Made by a program: the position numbers and the translations under genes
The notes under the pieces: model-generated
What the model was told of the DNA's origin: nothing
Databases searched by the model: none
What the model saw: the letters and a program-made list of their open reading frames with translations, nothing else
Shown: positions 8,243-16,117 of the stretch, one piece after another
Position numbering within the stretch: the stretch's first letter is position 1
How the letters are laid out: each line of letters opens with the position of its first letter
NCBI GenBank assembly: GCA_026014735.1
Contig: JAOZHT010000003.1
Span: 248,001 to 312,000 of the forward strand
Source: Candidatus Bathyarchaeota archaeon
Lineage (GTDB): Archaea; Thermoproteota; Bathyarchaeia; Bathyarchaeales; Bathycorpusculaceae
Direction of reading: 5' to 3'
DNA: 64,000 bases

Positions 8243-8836
8243 CTACACCTCATGCCGGAAGCGGTCGTTTCGCCACACATCCGCACTGTCACTATACCCC
8301 CGCTTCTCCCAGAAGCCCAGCATCTTGACCCTCGTAAAATGCAGCGCCACCACCCAAAGCGCACTCTTATAGGCATACTTGCTGGGCACCACCAGCCGCA
8401 CAGGGAAACCGTAGCCCTCCTCGAGGGATTCGCCGTTGAGTCGATGAGCCAAAAGCACATCTTTGCCTTCCAGCTCGGTTCGGTACAGCGAGGTGGTGTA
8501 GCCGTCGGCGCACTCAAACGTCACCGCCTGCGCGGCGTCGTGTGGTTTGACGAGGTCTTCTATGTCGCGGACGCGCACGCCCTCCCAGCGGCAATCCAGC
8601 ACGCTCCAGCCCTCCACGCAATGAAAATCGCTGACAGAGATGGTTTGGGGCAACGCCAAAAAATCCTTCCAGCCCAGCTTGACAGGTTTTTCTACTTCTC
8701 CGTCCACGGTAAGAGTGTAGGTGTCCAGGTTAAGCTGCGGGTTAGCCGCTGTGATGCCGGGGTGCTCGATGCCCCAGCGCAGAATATGGTCAGTGACATA
8801 TTGATCAGGCGGCAGCCGCCCAGCTTGTTTTGCCAA
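8243..8836 (-). CDS. Molybdopterin-dependent oxidoreductase, cytoplasmic (sulfite oxidase fold)
   Basis: 197 aa covering the SUOX/YedY molybdopterin domain: GRLPPDQYVT at the N-terminus, WKDFLALPQ, then DFHCVEGWSV with the conserved Mo-ligand cysteine, LLAHRLNGESL, GFPVRLVVPSKYAYKSALWV and the GFWEKRGYS end. No signal peptide or anchor is seen, so it is probably cytoplasmic, unlike the second family member at 30899. Substrate unknown; relatives reduce sulfoxides or oxidise sulfite. The TTG start at 8836 has GGGA upstream. The same frame is open back to the dinB stop without another usual start. Probably co-transcribed with dinB. Confidence 0.9.
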   Translation of the reverse strand: MAKQAGRLPPDQYVTDHILRWGIEHPGITAANPQLNLDTYTLTVDGEVEKPVKLGWKDFLALPQTISVSDFHCVEGWSVLDCRWEGVRVRDIEDLVKPHDAAQAVTFECADGYTTSLYRTELEGKDVLLAHRLNGESLEEGYGFPVRLVVPSKYAYKSALWVVALHFTRVKMLGFWEKRGYSDSADVWRNDRFRHEV

Positions 8837-8884
8837 AAGTCTTCCCGAAAATAGATGTCGCTTGAACCAGAAAAAGTTTACCCA

Positions 8885-9988
8885 TTAAGATGAGCCAAAG
8901 AAACTCATCAGCGATTTCTGCTTATTTTCCTCTCTGCTAAAGCCTGAGACTTTGACACCGACGCGGCGGATTTCCAGCGGCGACTCAGCCAGAAACTTCT
9001 CAAACAGCGCCCGTACGTTGCGGCTGATGGTTTCTTTGTCTTTGGCGGGCTGCTCAAGGGTGACGCTGCGGGTTTTGCTTGACAAATCCACATTCACCAC
9101 ATAGATGGAGACGGTGCGGTAACTGTAGCCCTTCTCGTTGACTTCGCCGTAGACGATGTCTGTTAGCTCAGTGCACTTCTGCATGATGAACTCTAAGTCA
9201 TGGGTGTCCTGCTTTAGGGTGCCGATTTTGCTGATGGATTCAGCCTCGCCCTGCTCGCGGACGGGTTCGTTGTCGACTGCGTTGGCAGCGTTGTGGAAGT
9301 AGATGCCTAAGGCTTTGCCGAAGACCTCGACGAGGCGCTGGCAATCAAAACGGGCAAGCTCACCGATGGTTCTGATGCCCATCTGCTCCATGCGCACCGT
9401 GGTTTTCTTGCCCACGCCCAAAAGGCGGTCCACGGGAAGCGGCGCCAAAAACGCTTCTGCCTCCTGGGGGCGCACGATGGTGAGGCCGTCGGGTTTTTGG
9501 CTGTCACAGGCTATTTTAGCCACCAGCTTGTTGGGTCCCACGCCGATTGTGAAGGATATGCCCACCTGCGTCTTCACGTCAGCTTTGATTTTATATGCGT
9601 ATTCCGCTGCCCTCTCGTAGCTGCCTCCGACCTGCTCGGTGACGTCGAGGTATGCCTCGTCTACGCTGACCTGCTCGAGGCTGCTGGCGTAGCCGCGGAA
9701 TATCTCCATGATGCGGCTGCTGATTTGCTCGTAGTACTCGTGGTCTACGTGGTAGAAGACGGCGTCGGTGCCTTCGAGTTTGCGTTTTGCCATAAACAGG
9801 GGTAGCCCCGATTTGACTCCGTAGCCGCGGGCGATGTAGTTGCTTGTGCTCACTGCGCCGCTTTCTTCGGTGCGTCCCGAGTAGACGCCGACCACGATGG
9901 GTTTATCCTTGATTTCGGGGTGCCGCAGTTCCTCGCATTGCGCAAAGAAGTAATCGAAGTCCGCAAGGAAAACTACCCGAGCTTGCAT
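8885..9988 (-). CDS. dinB: DNA polymerase IV (Y-family)
   Basis: Translesion polymerase of 367 aa. Palm motifs: LADFDYFFAQCEE (first catalytic Asp), YIARGYGVKSG (steric/nucleotide pocket), SVDEAYLDV (catalytic Asp-Glu), and a helix-hairpin-helix region (LLGVGKKT). The C-terminal little-finger domain ends in QKSLMSFF, a good match to the PIP box that docks on the PCNA clamp. The ATG overlaps the stop of the upstream radical SAM gene by 16 nt, so the two are probably translated together as a DNA-damage unit. Confidence 0.96.
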   Translation of the reverse strand: MQARVVFLADFDYFFAQCEELRHPEIKDKPIVVGVYSGRTEESGAVSTSNYIARGYGVKSGLPLFMAKRKLEGTDAVFYHVDHEYYEQISSRIMEIFRGYASSLEQVSVDEAYLDVTEQVGGSYERAAEYAYKIKADVKTQVGISFTIGVGPNKLVAKIACDSQKPDGLTIVRPQEAEAFLAPLPVDRLLGVGKKTTVRMEQMGIRTIGELARFDCQRLVEVFGKALGIYFHNAANAVDNEPVREQGEAESISKIGTLKQDTHDLEFIMQKCTELTDIVYGEVNEKGYSYRTVSIYVVNVDLSSKTRSVTLEQPAKDKETISRNVRALFEKFLAESPLEIRRVGVKVSGFSREENKQKSLMSFFGSS

Positions 9989-10995
9989 TGGTGGTCCTCC
10001 CGAGTTTTAGGCAGCATCCATGAGCCATCACACGCCGCCGTATTCAGTTGCGCTAGTCCTTCGCGGCAGACCCCAAACGCCATGCCCTCCGCAACCACCA
10101 TATCCCGCACCTCATTAAGCAGTTTGAAGCGGTAATCTTTTGGCAACAGCACGCTGCCGCCGACACGCTCACCCAACTGGAAGTACTGGGGTTTTAGCGT
10201 TTCCATCAAGGCGGGGTACGCCGCCGAGAGCCGTTTCCAGCTGTCGGGTTTGGCTTTATACGTTGAGGCGGTTACGTGTTTGACGCCGATGGCGGCGAGG
10301 GTTTTGATGAGTTTTTGGGGTTGACTGTTAAGGTGGGGGATGAGGGGGTCGATGCGGACTGAGACGGGGACGCCAGCTTTTACTAAGTCCTGTGCGGCTC
10401 GGATGCGCTCCGACGGCGTGGGCGCGTTAGCCTCGATTTTTCTGGCAACCTCCGCGTCCTCTGTGGTTATGGTCAGCGCCACGGTAGCGGCTGCCTTGGC
10501 GAGGAGATCGTCGTCGCGGGTGACAAGGTTGCTTTTGGTTATGATTTGGATTCTGCAGTCGCAGTCCACCAGCACCTCAAGACATCGCCGCGTCAAACCC
10601 TCAGTTGCCTCAAGACGCGGGTAAGGGTCAGAGCTGTTGCATAGCGAGATGATTTCGCCATTTAGCTTGGATGCTTCTCGCCGCAGCTGGGGCAGGAGGT
10701 CTTTTTTGGGGTGGCAGTCACCGAAGTTGGGGATGTAGCTTGTGGCGTAGCAGTAGAGGCAGCCGTGGTTGCAGCCCGTGTAGGGGTTAAAGGTGAGTTT
10801 GGCTGGGCAGGTGCAGAGGCCGGAATGCCAGGGGTCAAAGCTTGAAATCAGCGGCACAGTTGTCCCTGAAGTAATATGGATGGGTTGGAAACAAAAAGCA
10901 TTCGCTTCAACGGGGCGGGTTTGCCAAGCCAAGTTTGCATCAGCCACCACAGGATTAGTCAAGGTTTCTTGACGAAAACCCTTTAAAACAACCAT
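9973..10995 (-). CDS. SPL-family radical SAM protein
   Basis: Radical SAM enzyme (340 aa from ATG 10995) of the spore photoproduct lyase-like group (Rv2578c type). PYTGCNHGCLYCYA gives the CxxxCxxC [4Fe-4S] motif, TKSNLVTRD and VSVRIDPLIP are conserved barrel strands. Members are assumed to act on DNA or nucleotide damage, but most are uncharacterised. It overlaps dinB, which supports a repair role. A promoter for the opposite gene (GTCAAG palindrome and TATA, 10958-10990) lies inside the first codons, so a GTG start near 10950 (PVVADANLAW region) is possible. Confidence 0.88.
   Translation of the reverse strand: MVVLKGFRQETLTNPVVADANLAWQTRPVEANAFCFQPIHITSGTTVPLISSFDPWHSGLCTCPAKLTFNPYTGCNHGCLYCYATSYIPNFGDCHPKKDLLPQLRREASKLNGEIISLCNSSDPYPRLEATEGLTRRCLEVLVDCDCRIQIITKSNLVTRDDDLLAKAAATVALTITTEDAEVARKIEANAPTPSERIRAAQDLVKAGVPVSVRIDPLIPHLNSQPQKLIKTLAAIGVKHVTASTYKAKPDSWKRLSAAYPALMETLKPQYFQLGERVGGSVLLPKDYRFKLLNEVRDMVVAEGMAFGVCREGLAQLNTAACDGSWMLPKTREDHQCKLG
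10955..10990 (+). promoter_or_regulatory. Operator and TATA box of the NosD-like gene (P1)
   Basis: Perfect inverted repeat GTCAAG-GTTT-CTTGAC at 10958-10973, a 7-nt spacer GAAAACC, then the TATA-like CTTTAAAA at 10981-10988. The NosD-like gene starts 31 nt downstream (11019). The same arrangement occurs at 12323-12360, 16060-16095 and 49936-49974. A site abutting the upstream side of BRE/TATA usually belongs to an activator in archaea (inference). Confidence 0.7.
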
Positions 10996-11018
10996 TAGCT
11001 AGGGCGTGGGGATATGCC

Positions 11019-12302
11019 ATGAAGTCAAAAGCGGTAGTTGCCTTATCACTTGCGGTGTCTGCTTTGATTTTAGCCCAAAGCCTCCTCTGTGCGGTGGCGA
11101 ATTTTACTCCTCTGCCCGAGTTGCCCGCGCCCATCTTCATCCGAGCGGACGGCACCGTGGAGCCAGCGTCAGCGCCCATCCAGCGAGACGAAGACACCTA
11201 CACGTTAACTGGCGACGTCAACAATACCATAGAGATTCAGTGCCCAAACATAGTGCTTGACGGCGGCGGCTTTAAAGTAACTCGACCCGACGTTAACACG
11301 GTGGGGCTTATGATGCCTGTGGGGTGGCTCCCCGGCGTCCACGTGGAGGGAACAAGCAACGTTAAGATTACAAATGTAGTTTTTGATGGCTGCGTGACCG
11401 GGGTAAGCATCGAGAACGCCACCGACGTCACAGTTAGCCAAAACACCATGAGGAACTGCAATAGCGGCGTGGTGGTGTTGTCCTCGTCGCAGGTTGATAT
11501 AGTGGGCAACAGAATCCGCATACCCAACGAGTCTTTTGCCGTGGGAATCAACCTGCTGCCCCTAAACCCCGACTCATCCAACCCCAATCGCATAAGAATC
11601 ATAGGCAACCAAATCGTCGGCTCCCTCACCGCGGCACCTGTACCGCCTGTTCCCCAACCTGACCAGCATGGCATCTGGGGCACCTACAGTGACTCGCAGA
11701 TAACCTCAAACAGCCTAACACGCATCGACGGCATCGCACTCTACAACATGGCCTCAAACAACCTCGTCGCCGACAACAACTTTAGCGAAAACAACGAAGC
11801 CGTACTGGTGAACATAGATCCCGCGGGCTTTTTTGGCAACACATTCTGCGGCAACAACTTCGACCGCAACCTCGTCAACGTGAATATCCCCTACATCCGA
11901 AACTACGGCGCCGAAAGCAACCGCTGGGATAACGGTTCAGTAGGCAACTACTGGAGCGACTATACTGGCGGCGACGGCAACCTCGACGGCGTAGGCGACA
12001 CCCCCTATCTGCTGCAAACCACCTACCCCGACTATGAGCAGCAGACAAACGTGACTGTGCTGGAGGGACAAGACAACTACCCCGCCATGGCGCCCTTTAA
12101 CCTCTCAGGCATCCCTGATCAATCAGCGGGTCCAGTCGGCACAACAGCGGAGCCGTTTCCCCTGGTGCTTGCCGCAGTGGTCTTGGCTGCGTTGATTTTG
12201 GCGGGGGCAGGTTTGGCTGTTTACTTGAGAAAACGCCGCAAACCCGCATCTTCTGCTTCTGAAGTTGATTTTGGGTTAGTCCAGAAACCTTGTGTAAGTT
12301 AG
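11019..12302 (+). CDS. NosD-like secreted beta-helix protein
   Basis: A 427-aa surface protein: signal peptide (1-27), a right-handed parallel beta-helix (NosD/CASH type, roughly 60-330) with repeated short coils such as NITNVVFDGC-like and SQNTMRNCNSG, then DNGSVGNYWSDYTGGDG and DGVGDTPY, the hallmark of this archaeal group. It ends in a transmembrane anchor (about 380-402) and a basic tail. Beta-helix proteins of this kind bind carbohydrate or assist copper-site assembly in Nos systems; the role here is unknown. It is expressed from P1. Its last codons and stop lie inside a tandem operator array serving the next small gene. Confidence 0.88.
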   Translation: MKSKAVVALSLAVSALILAQSLLCAVANFTPLPELPAPIFIRADGTVEPASAPIQRDEDTYTLTGDVNNTIEIQCPNIVLDGGGFKVTRPDVNTVGLMMPVGWLPGVHVEGTSNVKITNVVFDGCVTGVSIENATDVTVSQNTMRNCNSGVVVLSSSQVDIVGNRIRIPNESFAVGINLLPLNPDSSNPNRIRIIGNQIVGSLTAAPVPPVPQPDQHGIWGTYSDSQITSNSLTRIDGIALYNMASNNLVADNNFSENNEAVLVNIDPAGFFGNTFCGNNFDRNLVNVNIPYIRNYGAESNRWDNGSVGNYWSDYTGGDGNLDGVGDTPYLLQTTYPDYEQQTNVTVLEGQDNYPAMAPFNLSGIPDQSAGPVGTTAEPFPLVLAAVVLAALILAGAGLAVYLRKRRKPASSASEVDFGLVQKPCVS

Positions 12303-12360
12303 TCAAGAAACCTTGACTAAGCTTAGTCAACAAACCTTGACAAAAACGCTTTTACTACAT
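12276..12360 (+). promoter_or_regulatory. Tandem operator array and TATA (P2)
   Basis: Three 23-24-bp direct repeats beginning at 12276, 12299 and 12323. The middle unit TTAGTCAAGAAACCTTGAC (then TAAG) is the best palindrome; the first is degenerate; the third, GTCAAC-AAAC-CTTGAC, is followed by the 7-nt AAAAACG and TATA-like CTTTTAC. The first two units overlap the NosD stop codon. The small zinc-finger gene starts at 12390. Confidence 0.7.
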
Positions 12361-12389
12361 AAACGGCAAGCAACTTTCAGTGAAAAAGT

Positions 12390-12560
12390 ATGCCTACAAA
12401 CCACTATGTGATCAACCATAGACTTATCTTGAGAATACAAAAGAAAGGGCGCATTCTCTGCTTGATCTGTCACAAACCCATCCTTGAAGGGCAGCGGGTT
12501 GCCTGCCGCAAAGCCACCGCGGTTAGACATGAAGAATGCTACGAGCGGTCATTCATCTAG
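12390..12560 (+). CDS. Small zinc-finger protein (56 aa)
   Basis: ATG 12390 to TAG 12558-12560. The protein begins MPTNHYVINHRLILRIQKKG and then shows CLICHKPI, CRKATAVRHEEC and a short tail: a CxxC ... C/H ... HxxC pattern of a tiny treble-clef or zinc-ribbon domain. Basic residues before the finger suggest nucleic-acid or protein contact. It is the only ORF downstream of the triple operator P2, which argues that it is real and regulated with the surface genes around it. It could be a transcription cofactor of the regulon (inference). No named family is recognised. Confidence 0.6.
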   Translation: MPTNHYVINHRLILRIQKKGRILCLICHKPILEGQRVACRKATAVRHEECYERSFI

Positions 12561-12648
12561 ACCCCTCACCTTTTTTCTTTGGAAAACCAAATTCTATCCT
12601 CTTCTATTGTGCTTTGAACTGAAATAACTTGAATGAACCGAAGATGAC

Positions 12649-12725
12649 TGGTGGGCCCGGCCGGATTTGAACCAGCGATCAACAGATTATGAGTCTGGCG
12701 CTCTACCTAGCTGAGCTACGGGCCC
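12649..12725 (-). tRNA. tRNA with CAU anticodon (elongator Met, or Ile2)
   Basis: Cloverleaf on the minus strand: acceptor GGGCCCG pairs with CGGGCCC, anticodon stem-loop CCAGA-CTCATAA-TCTGT, T-arm GCTGG-TTCAAAT-CCGGC, discriminator A and encoded CCA (12651-12649). Anticodon CAU. The ACTCATAAT loop is commonest in elongator tRNA-Met, but an Ile2 tRNA with modified C34 has the same anticodon and cannot be excluded. No intron. Confidence 0.93.
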
Positions 12726-12890
12726 AAAGCATGCACTCTAATATTGCTATCCCAGATTGGATTTAAACATTTTCAGGAAAACATCACGACGGCAAGCAAT
12801 TAACCGCAATTTTAACCACAAAGCGCCAGAAAACAAACGGAGCAAATGCGTAAATTAAATTAAGTCCCCTGCCCGCGGTAAAGGAAATCA

Positions 12891-14300
12891 ATGGGAAGGG
12901 TATCTGTGAAACGGAAAATCATGTTGGCGGCGGCGATAGCGCTCCTAATCATTGTGGCAGCGGCATTATTTGTTACAACCGGATTGTTTAACGCGGAAGA
13001 CGACGGGTTCTATGTGGGAGTAACGTTTGGCGGCGACCAGGTTTCTGATGCAAAACAGTTAATCGACAAAGTTAAAGGCTACACCAACCTCTTTGTGTTG
13101 CTATCAGGAGAAATGCAGGACAACATAACCGCAATCGATGAGGTCGGCGACTACGCGGTTAATTCAGGCCTGCATTTTATAGTGTATTTCGGCACAGACA
13201 AAGCATACCTGCTGAAGACGTGGCTTGAAGCTTACGATGGGCGTTGGAACCAAAGCTTTTTGGGATTTTATTATGGGGATGAGTTGTGTGGGAAAATGCT
13301 GGATGGGGAACGGCAGTTCTATGGTGAACCCGACAAAGGGGAGTCCTTCATGAAATATGCAGACGGCAAAATCTCCGGTTATCAGCTAATCACGACTTCT
13401 GGCACGGCATCTCTTACTTACTTCCCTGATGGGGCCATAAACGCACGGAATCTGAGTGCGCCCCAATCATTCGACGGGGAAACCTTTGCCACGTATTATC
13501 CCAACGGAACAGTCACCTCTACGACCGTAACATATGGTGAAAAATCGAGAACGGTGCCCTATGGACCAAACGTTCCCTACACTTACGAGCAACTATGGAG
13601 CGCCCGCCCCCTCCAGAGCTCCGATGAAGCCGCCCAAAAAATTGTATCTTCAACCAATCATATCCTGAACAGCTATCCCAAAGCCAACTACACCTATCTA
13701 ACATCGGATTATGCTCTGCACTGGTTTGACTACCTTGGAGGCTACGACGCCGTGTTGGCACAGTTAGGTTGGAACCAAACGGTAGAAAAGGACATTGGGC
13801 TTGTCCGCGGCGCAGCAAACATGCAAAACAGAAGCTGGGGAACCATCATAACTTGGAAATACACCCAAGCCCCCTACTTAGCTGGAGGCCAAGAAGTTTA
13901 TGACCAGATGCGTACCTCCTATGAATGCGGCGCTAAATACGTGGTTGTTTTTAACTACGCCGAAAACATGACTGGCCCCTATGGAACCCTGCAGGAAGAG
14001 CACTTTGGGGCGTTGGAGCGTTTCTGGCGCGATGTGGTGCAGAACCCGCTTGTTGGGTATGGCAGCGTTAAGGCTGAGGCCGCGTTTGTTTTGCCCAAAA
14101 ACTGCGGGTGGGGGCTACGGAACATCGACGATACCGTTTGGGGTCTATGGACGCCCTCAGAGGAGTACCGGCAGTTTTGGCCTCGTCTGCAAGATGCACT
14201 TGCAAAGCATGGGGGAAGGCTCGACATAATCTACGACGACCCCGCATATCCATTTACCGATAAGTACTCGCAGGTTTACTTTTGGAATCAGACAGGGTAG
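12891..14300 (+). CDS. Secreted protein, paralogue 1 of tandem pair
   Basis: A 469-aa exported protein: N-terminal signal/anchor (about 8-30), then one large domain beginning DDGFYVGVTFGGDQVSDAKQ. It shares the whole architecture with the next gene: VSDAKQLIDKVK-YTNLFVL, FLG-YY-DE--GKMLDGE, a Tyr/Trp-rich middle, GAAN...WG-IITWKY--APYL and a C-terminal WGLW region. The alternating strand/helix pattern with acidic residues at strand ends suggests a TIM-barrel glycosidase-like fold, but no family is recognised. YYGDELCGKM and YGPNVPYTYE are possible active-site segments. Unlike its paralogue it has no C-terminal anchor. GGTAAAGG lies upstream of the ATG. Confidence 0.8.
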   Translation: MGRVSVKRKIMLAAAIALLIIVAAALFVTTGLFNAEDDGFYVGVTFGGDQVSDAKQLIDKVKGYTNLFVLLSGEMQDNITAIDEVGDYAVNSGLHFIVYFGTDKAYLLKTWLEAYDGRWNQSFLGFYYGDELCGKMLDGERQFYGEPDKGESFMKYADGKISGYQLITTSGTASLTYFPDGAINARNLSAPQSFDGETFATYYPNGTVTSTTVTYGEKSRTVPYGPNVPYTYEQLWSARPLQSSDEAAQKIVSSTNHILNSYPKANYTYLTSDYALHWFDYLGGYDAVLAQLGWNQTVEKDIGLVRGAANMQNRSWGTIITWKYTQAPYLAGGQEVYDQMRTSYECGAKYVVVFNYAENMTGPYGTLQEEHFGALERFWRDVVQNPLVGYGSVKAEAAFVLPKNCGWGLRNIDDTVWGLWTPSEEYRQFWPRLQDALAKHGGRLDIIYDDPAYPFTDKYSQVYFWNQTG

Positions 14301-14370
14301 GCGGATTTGGGAAAATGCAAATATCCAGTCGGTACATGTCTGTATCTGCGGTTGATGGGAGAGATAACCT

Positions 14371-15882
14371 TTGAAGAGAAACCTGATAGTTGCCTTCTCA
14401 GTTGCGCTTTTGGCGTTGATTGCCTCATCCACGCTATGCATCTTCCAGAGAGCCGACGCTCAAGCTGGCAGCGGCGATGACGACGCCTTCTACGTCGGCG
14501 TAACATACTGTGGCGACAGCGTCTCGGACGCCAAGCAGCTAATAGACAAAGTCAAAGACTACACAAACCTCTTTGTTTTGCAATCGGGCTCTCTTCAGAA
14601 CAGCAACAGCTCAATCTATGCAATAGGAGACTACGCTGTTAGCTGCAACATGAGCTACATTGTCTATTTGGGCATAAACAACATTGCGCTGGCTGACAAT
14701 TGGCTATCAGGTTACGACGACCGCTGGGGAAACCACTTCTTGGGGATATACGCTATCGATGAGCCGGGAGGGAAAATGCTGGATGGAGAAATGACTCTCT
14801 ACAGAGGTGAGACTGACCCCTGGCTGAATAAGAGGGCGGATGGAAGCATTAATGGCAACGTGAAAGAATTTGGTTTTTCTGTAACCTACATGCGGAATGG
14901 CACCGTAAGCATAGACAACTATGACAGCACGTTACCATTTAACTACATAATTTACTATCCAAACGGAACCGTGGCTGGCAGCGCCTATGACAAAAATTTC
15001 AATTTCAACATCTCAGTTCTCAACGACACATCAAAGCTCCAATACACCTACGACGAATTATGGGCCGCTTATCCCCTCCAAACACAAAAAGACGCAAGGC
15101 AATACTATACCGGTTTTATTGGCACCGAAGTAAACCAGACCCGCCACTTCCAGAACACGACCCTAAACGTGATAACATCAGACTATGGGCTCCACTGGTA
15201 CGATTATCAAAGCGGCTACGACGCCGTTTTAGCCCAGTTCTGCTGGAACGAAAGCACCACACAGGCCATAGCCTCCGTTAGGGGCGCTGCAAACTGCTAC
15301 GGCAAAGACTGGGGCGCAATAATAACTTGGAAATACACAGAAGCGCCGTATCTGGCAAGCGGCGAGGAAATCTACCAGCAAATGAGCGCAGCCTACAGAA
15401 ACGGCGCCAAATACGTTGTCCTCTTTAACTATGCCCCCGACATGAAGGGCGCCTATGGCACGCTACAAGAGGAGCATTTCGATGTGCTGGAGCAATTCTG
15501 GACTGATACCGTAAACAATGCCAGCGTAATCCGCGGGCAAGTCAAGGCTGAAGCCGCGTTCGTTTTGCCGCAGGATTTCGGTTCGGGGTTACGCAGACAG
15601 GACGATGTTGTCTGGGGGCTTTGGGAACCCACCGAGGGTGAGCAACAGGTCTGGCTGCAACTCCAAAACGCCATAGCAGAGTATGGAGAAAAACTAGACA
15701 TAGTCTACAACGACACCGCTTATCCAGCAGTTGGGAAATACTCAGAGTTAATTTATCCGTCACAGGCGCTGCTTTCAGGTTGGCTTGTGATTACATTGAT
15801 AATTGCTACTACGGCGGGTGTTTTGGTGGTTTTAATGGTTGCTAAACGAGTAAGAAAAAGAGGCAGCTTAGTCAAGCTTTAG
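14371..15882 (+). CDS. Secreted membrane-anchored protein, paralogue 2 of tandem pair
   Basis: A 503-aa homologue of the preceding gene, 70 bp downstream. It has a signal peptide (1-30), the same core (VSDAKQLIDKVKDYTNLFVL, LGIYAIDEPGGKMLDGE, WGAIITWKYTEAPYL, VVWGLWEPTEG) and in addition a C-terminal transmembrane helix (about 468-490) with a basic tail, so it stays on the membrane. YAIDEPGG is a plausible catalytic-acid segment of a glycosidase-like barrel (inference). Start TTG 14371 has GGGAGA (14357-14362) 8 nt upstream. One free/one anchored paralogue suggests shared substrate processing at the cell surface. Confidence 0.8.
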   Translation: MKRNLIVAFSVALLALIASSTLCIFQRADAQAGSGDDDAFYVGVTYCGDSVSDAKQLIDKVKDYTNLFVLQSGSLQNSNSSIYAIGDYAVSCNMSYIVYLGINNIALADNWLSGYDDRWGNHFLGIYAIDEPGGKMLDGEMTLYRGETDPWLNKRADGSINGNVKEFGFSVTYMRNGTVSIDNYDSTLPFNYIIYYPNGTVAGSAYDKNFNFNISVLNDTSKLQYTYDELWAAYPLQTQKDARQYYTGFIGTEVNQTRHFQNTTLNVITSDYGLHWYDYQSGYDAVLAQFCWNESTTQAIASVRGAANCYGKDWGAIITWKYTEAPYLASGEEIYQQMSAAYRNGAKYVVLFNYAPDMKGAYGTLQEEHFDVLEQFWTDTVNNASVIRGQVKAEAAFVLPQDFGSGLRRQDDVVWGLWEPTEGEQQVWLQLQNAIAEYGEKLDIVYNDTAYPAVGKYSELIYPSQALLSGWLVITLIIATTAGVLVVLMVAKRVRKRGSLVKL

Positions 15883-16043
15883 TTTTAAGTTGATTTTACA
15901 GCAAAGAATAGTGCACTGCATAGCTGAGTTACAGTTCAAGTTGCATAGGTAAATATGCTGGCAAATTGGAGTTTTGGCCTTAACACAGTAGTGTCTAAAT
16001 CACCTTGTGGCTGGTTAGTTTTTGCAGGGAGGTTGGTTCAGAA

Positions 16044-16095
16044 AATTAGACTAAGCTTTGTCAAGAAAATTATACAAAAAATCTTTTATTATAAA
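16044..16095 (+). promoter_or_regulatory. Operator and TATA of the beta-propeller gene (P3)
   Basis: TTAGACTAAGC followed by TTTGTCAAG (16058-16066), a degenerate right half TTATAC, a 7-nt AAAAAAT and then CTTTTATTATAAAA as TATA box (16083-16095). Spacing matches P1 and P2 although the right half-site is poor. ATG 16118 follows at the distance expected for a short leader. Confidence 0.6.
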
Positions 16096-16117
16096 ACGAC
16101 GCCCACCTAAAGTAGCG

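Noticed and set aside
12276-12345. Direct repeats as a CRISPR array
   Set aside because: Units abut with no spacers and are palindromic operator-like; no cas genes in the window.
15868-15884. CTTAGTCAAGCTTTAG near the end of the second secreted paralogue
   Set aside because: Single half-site inside codons for SLVKL with no TATA at the required distance.
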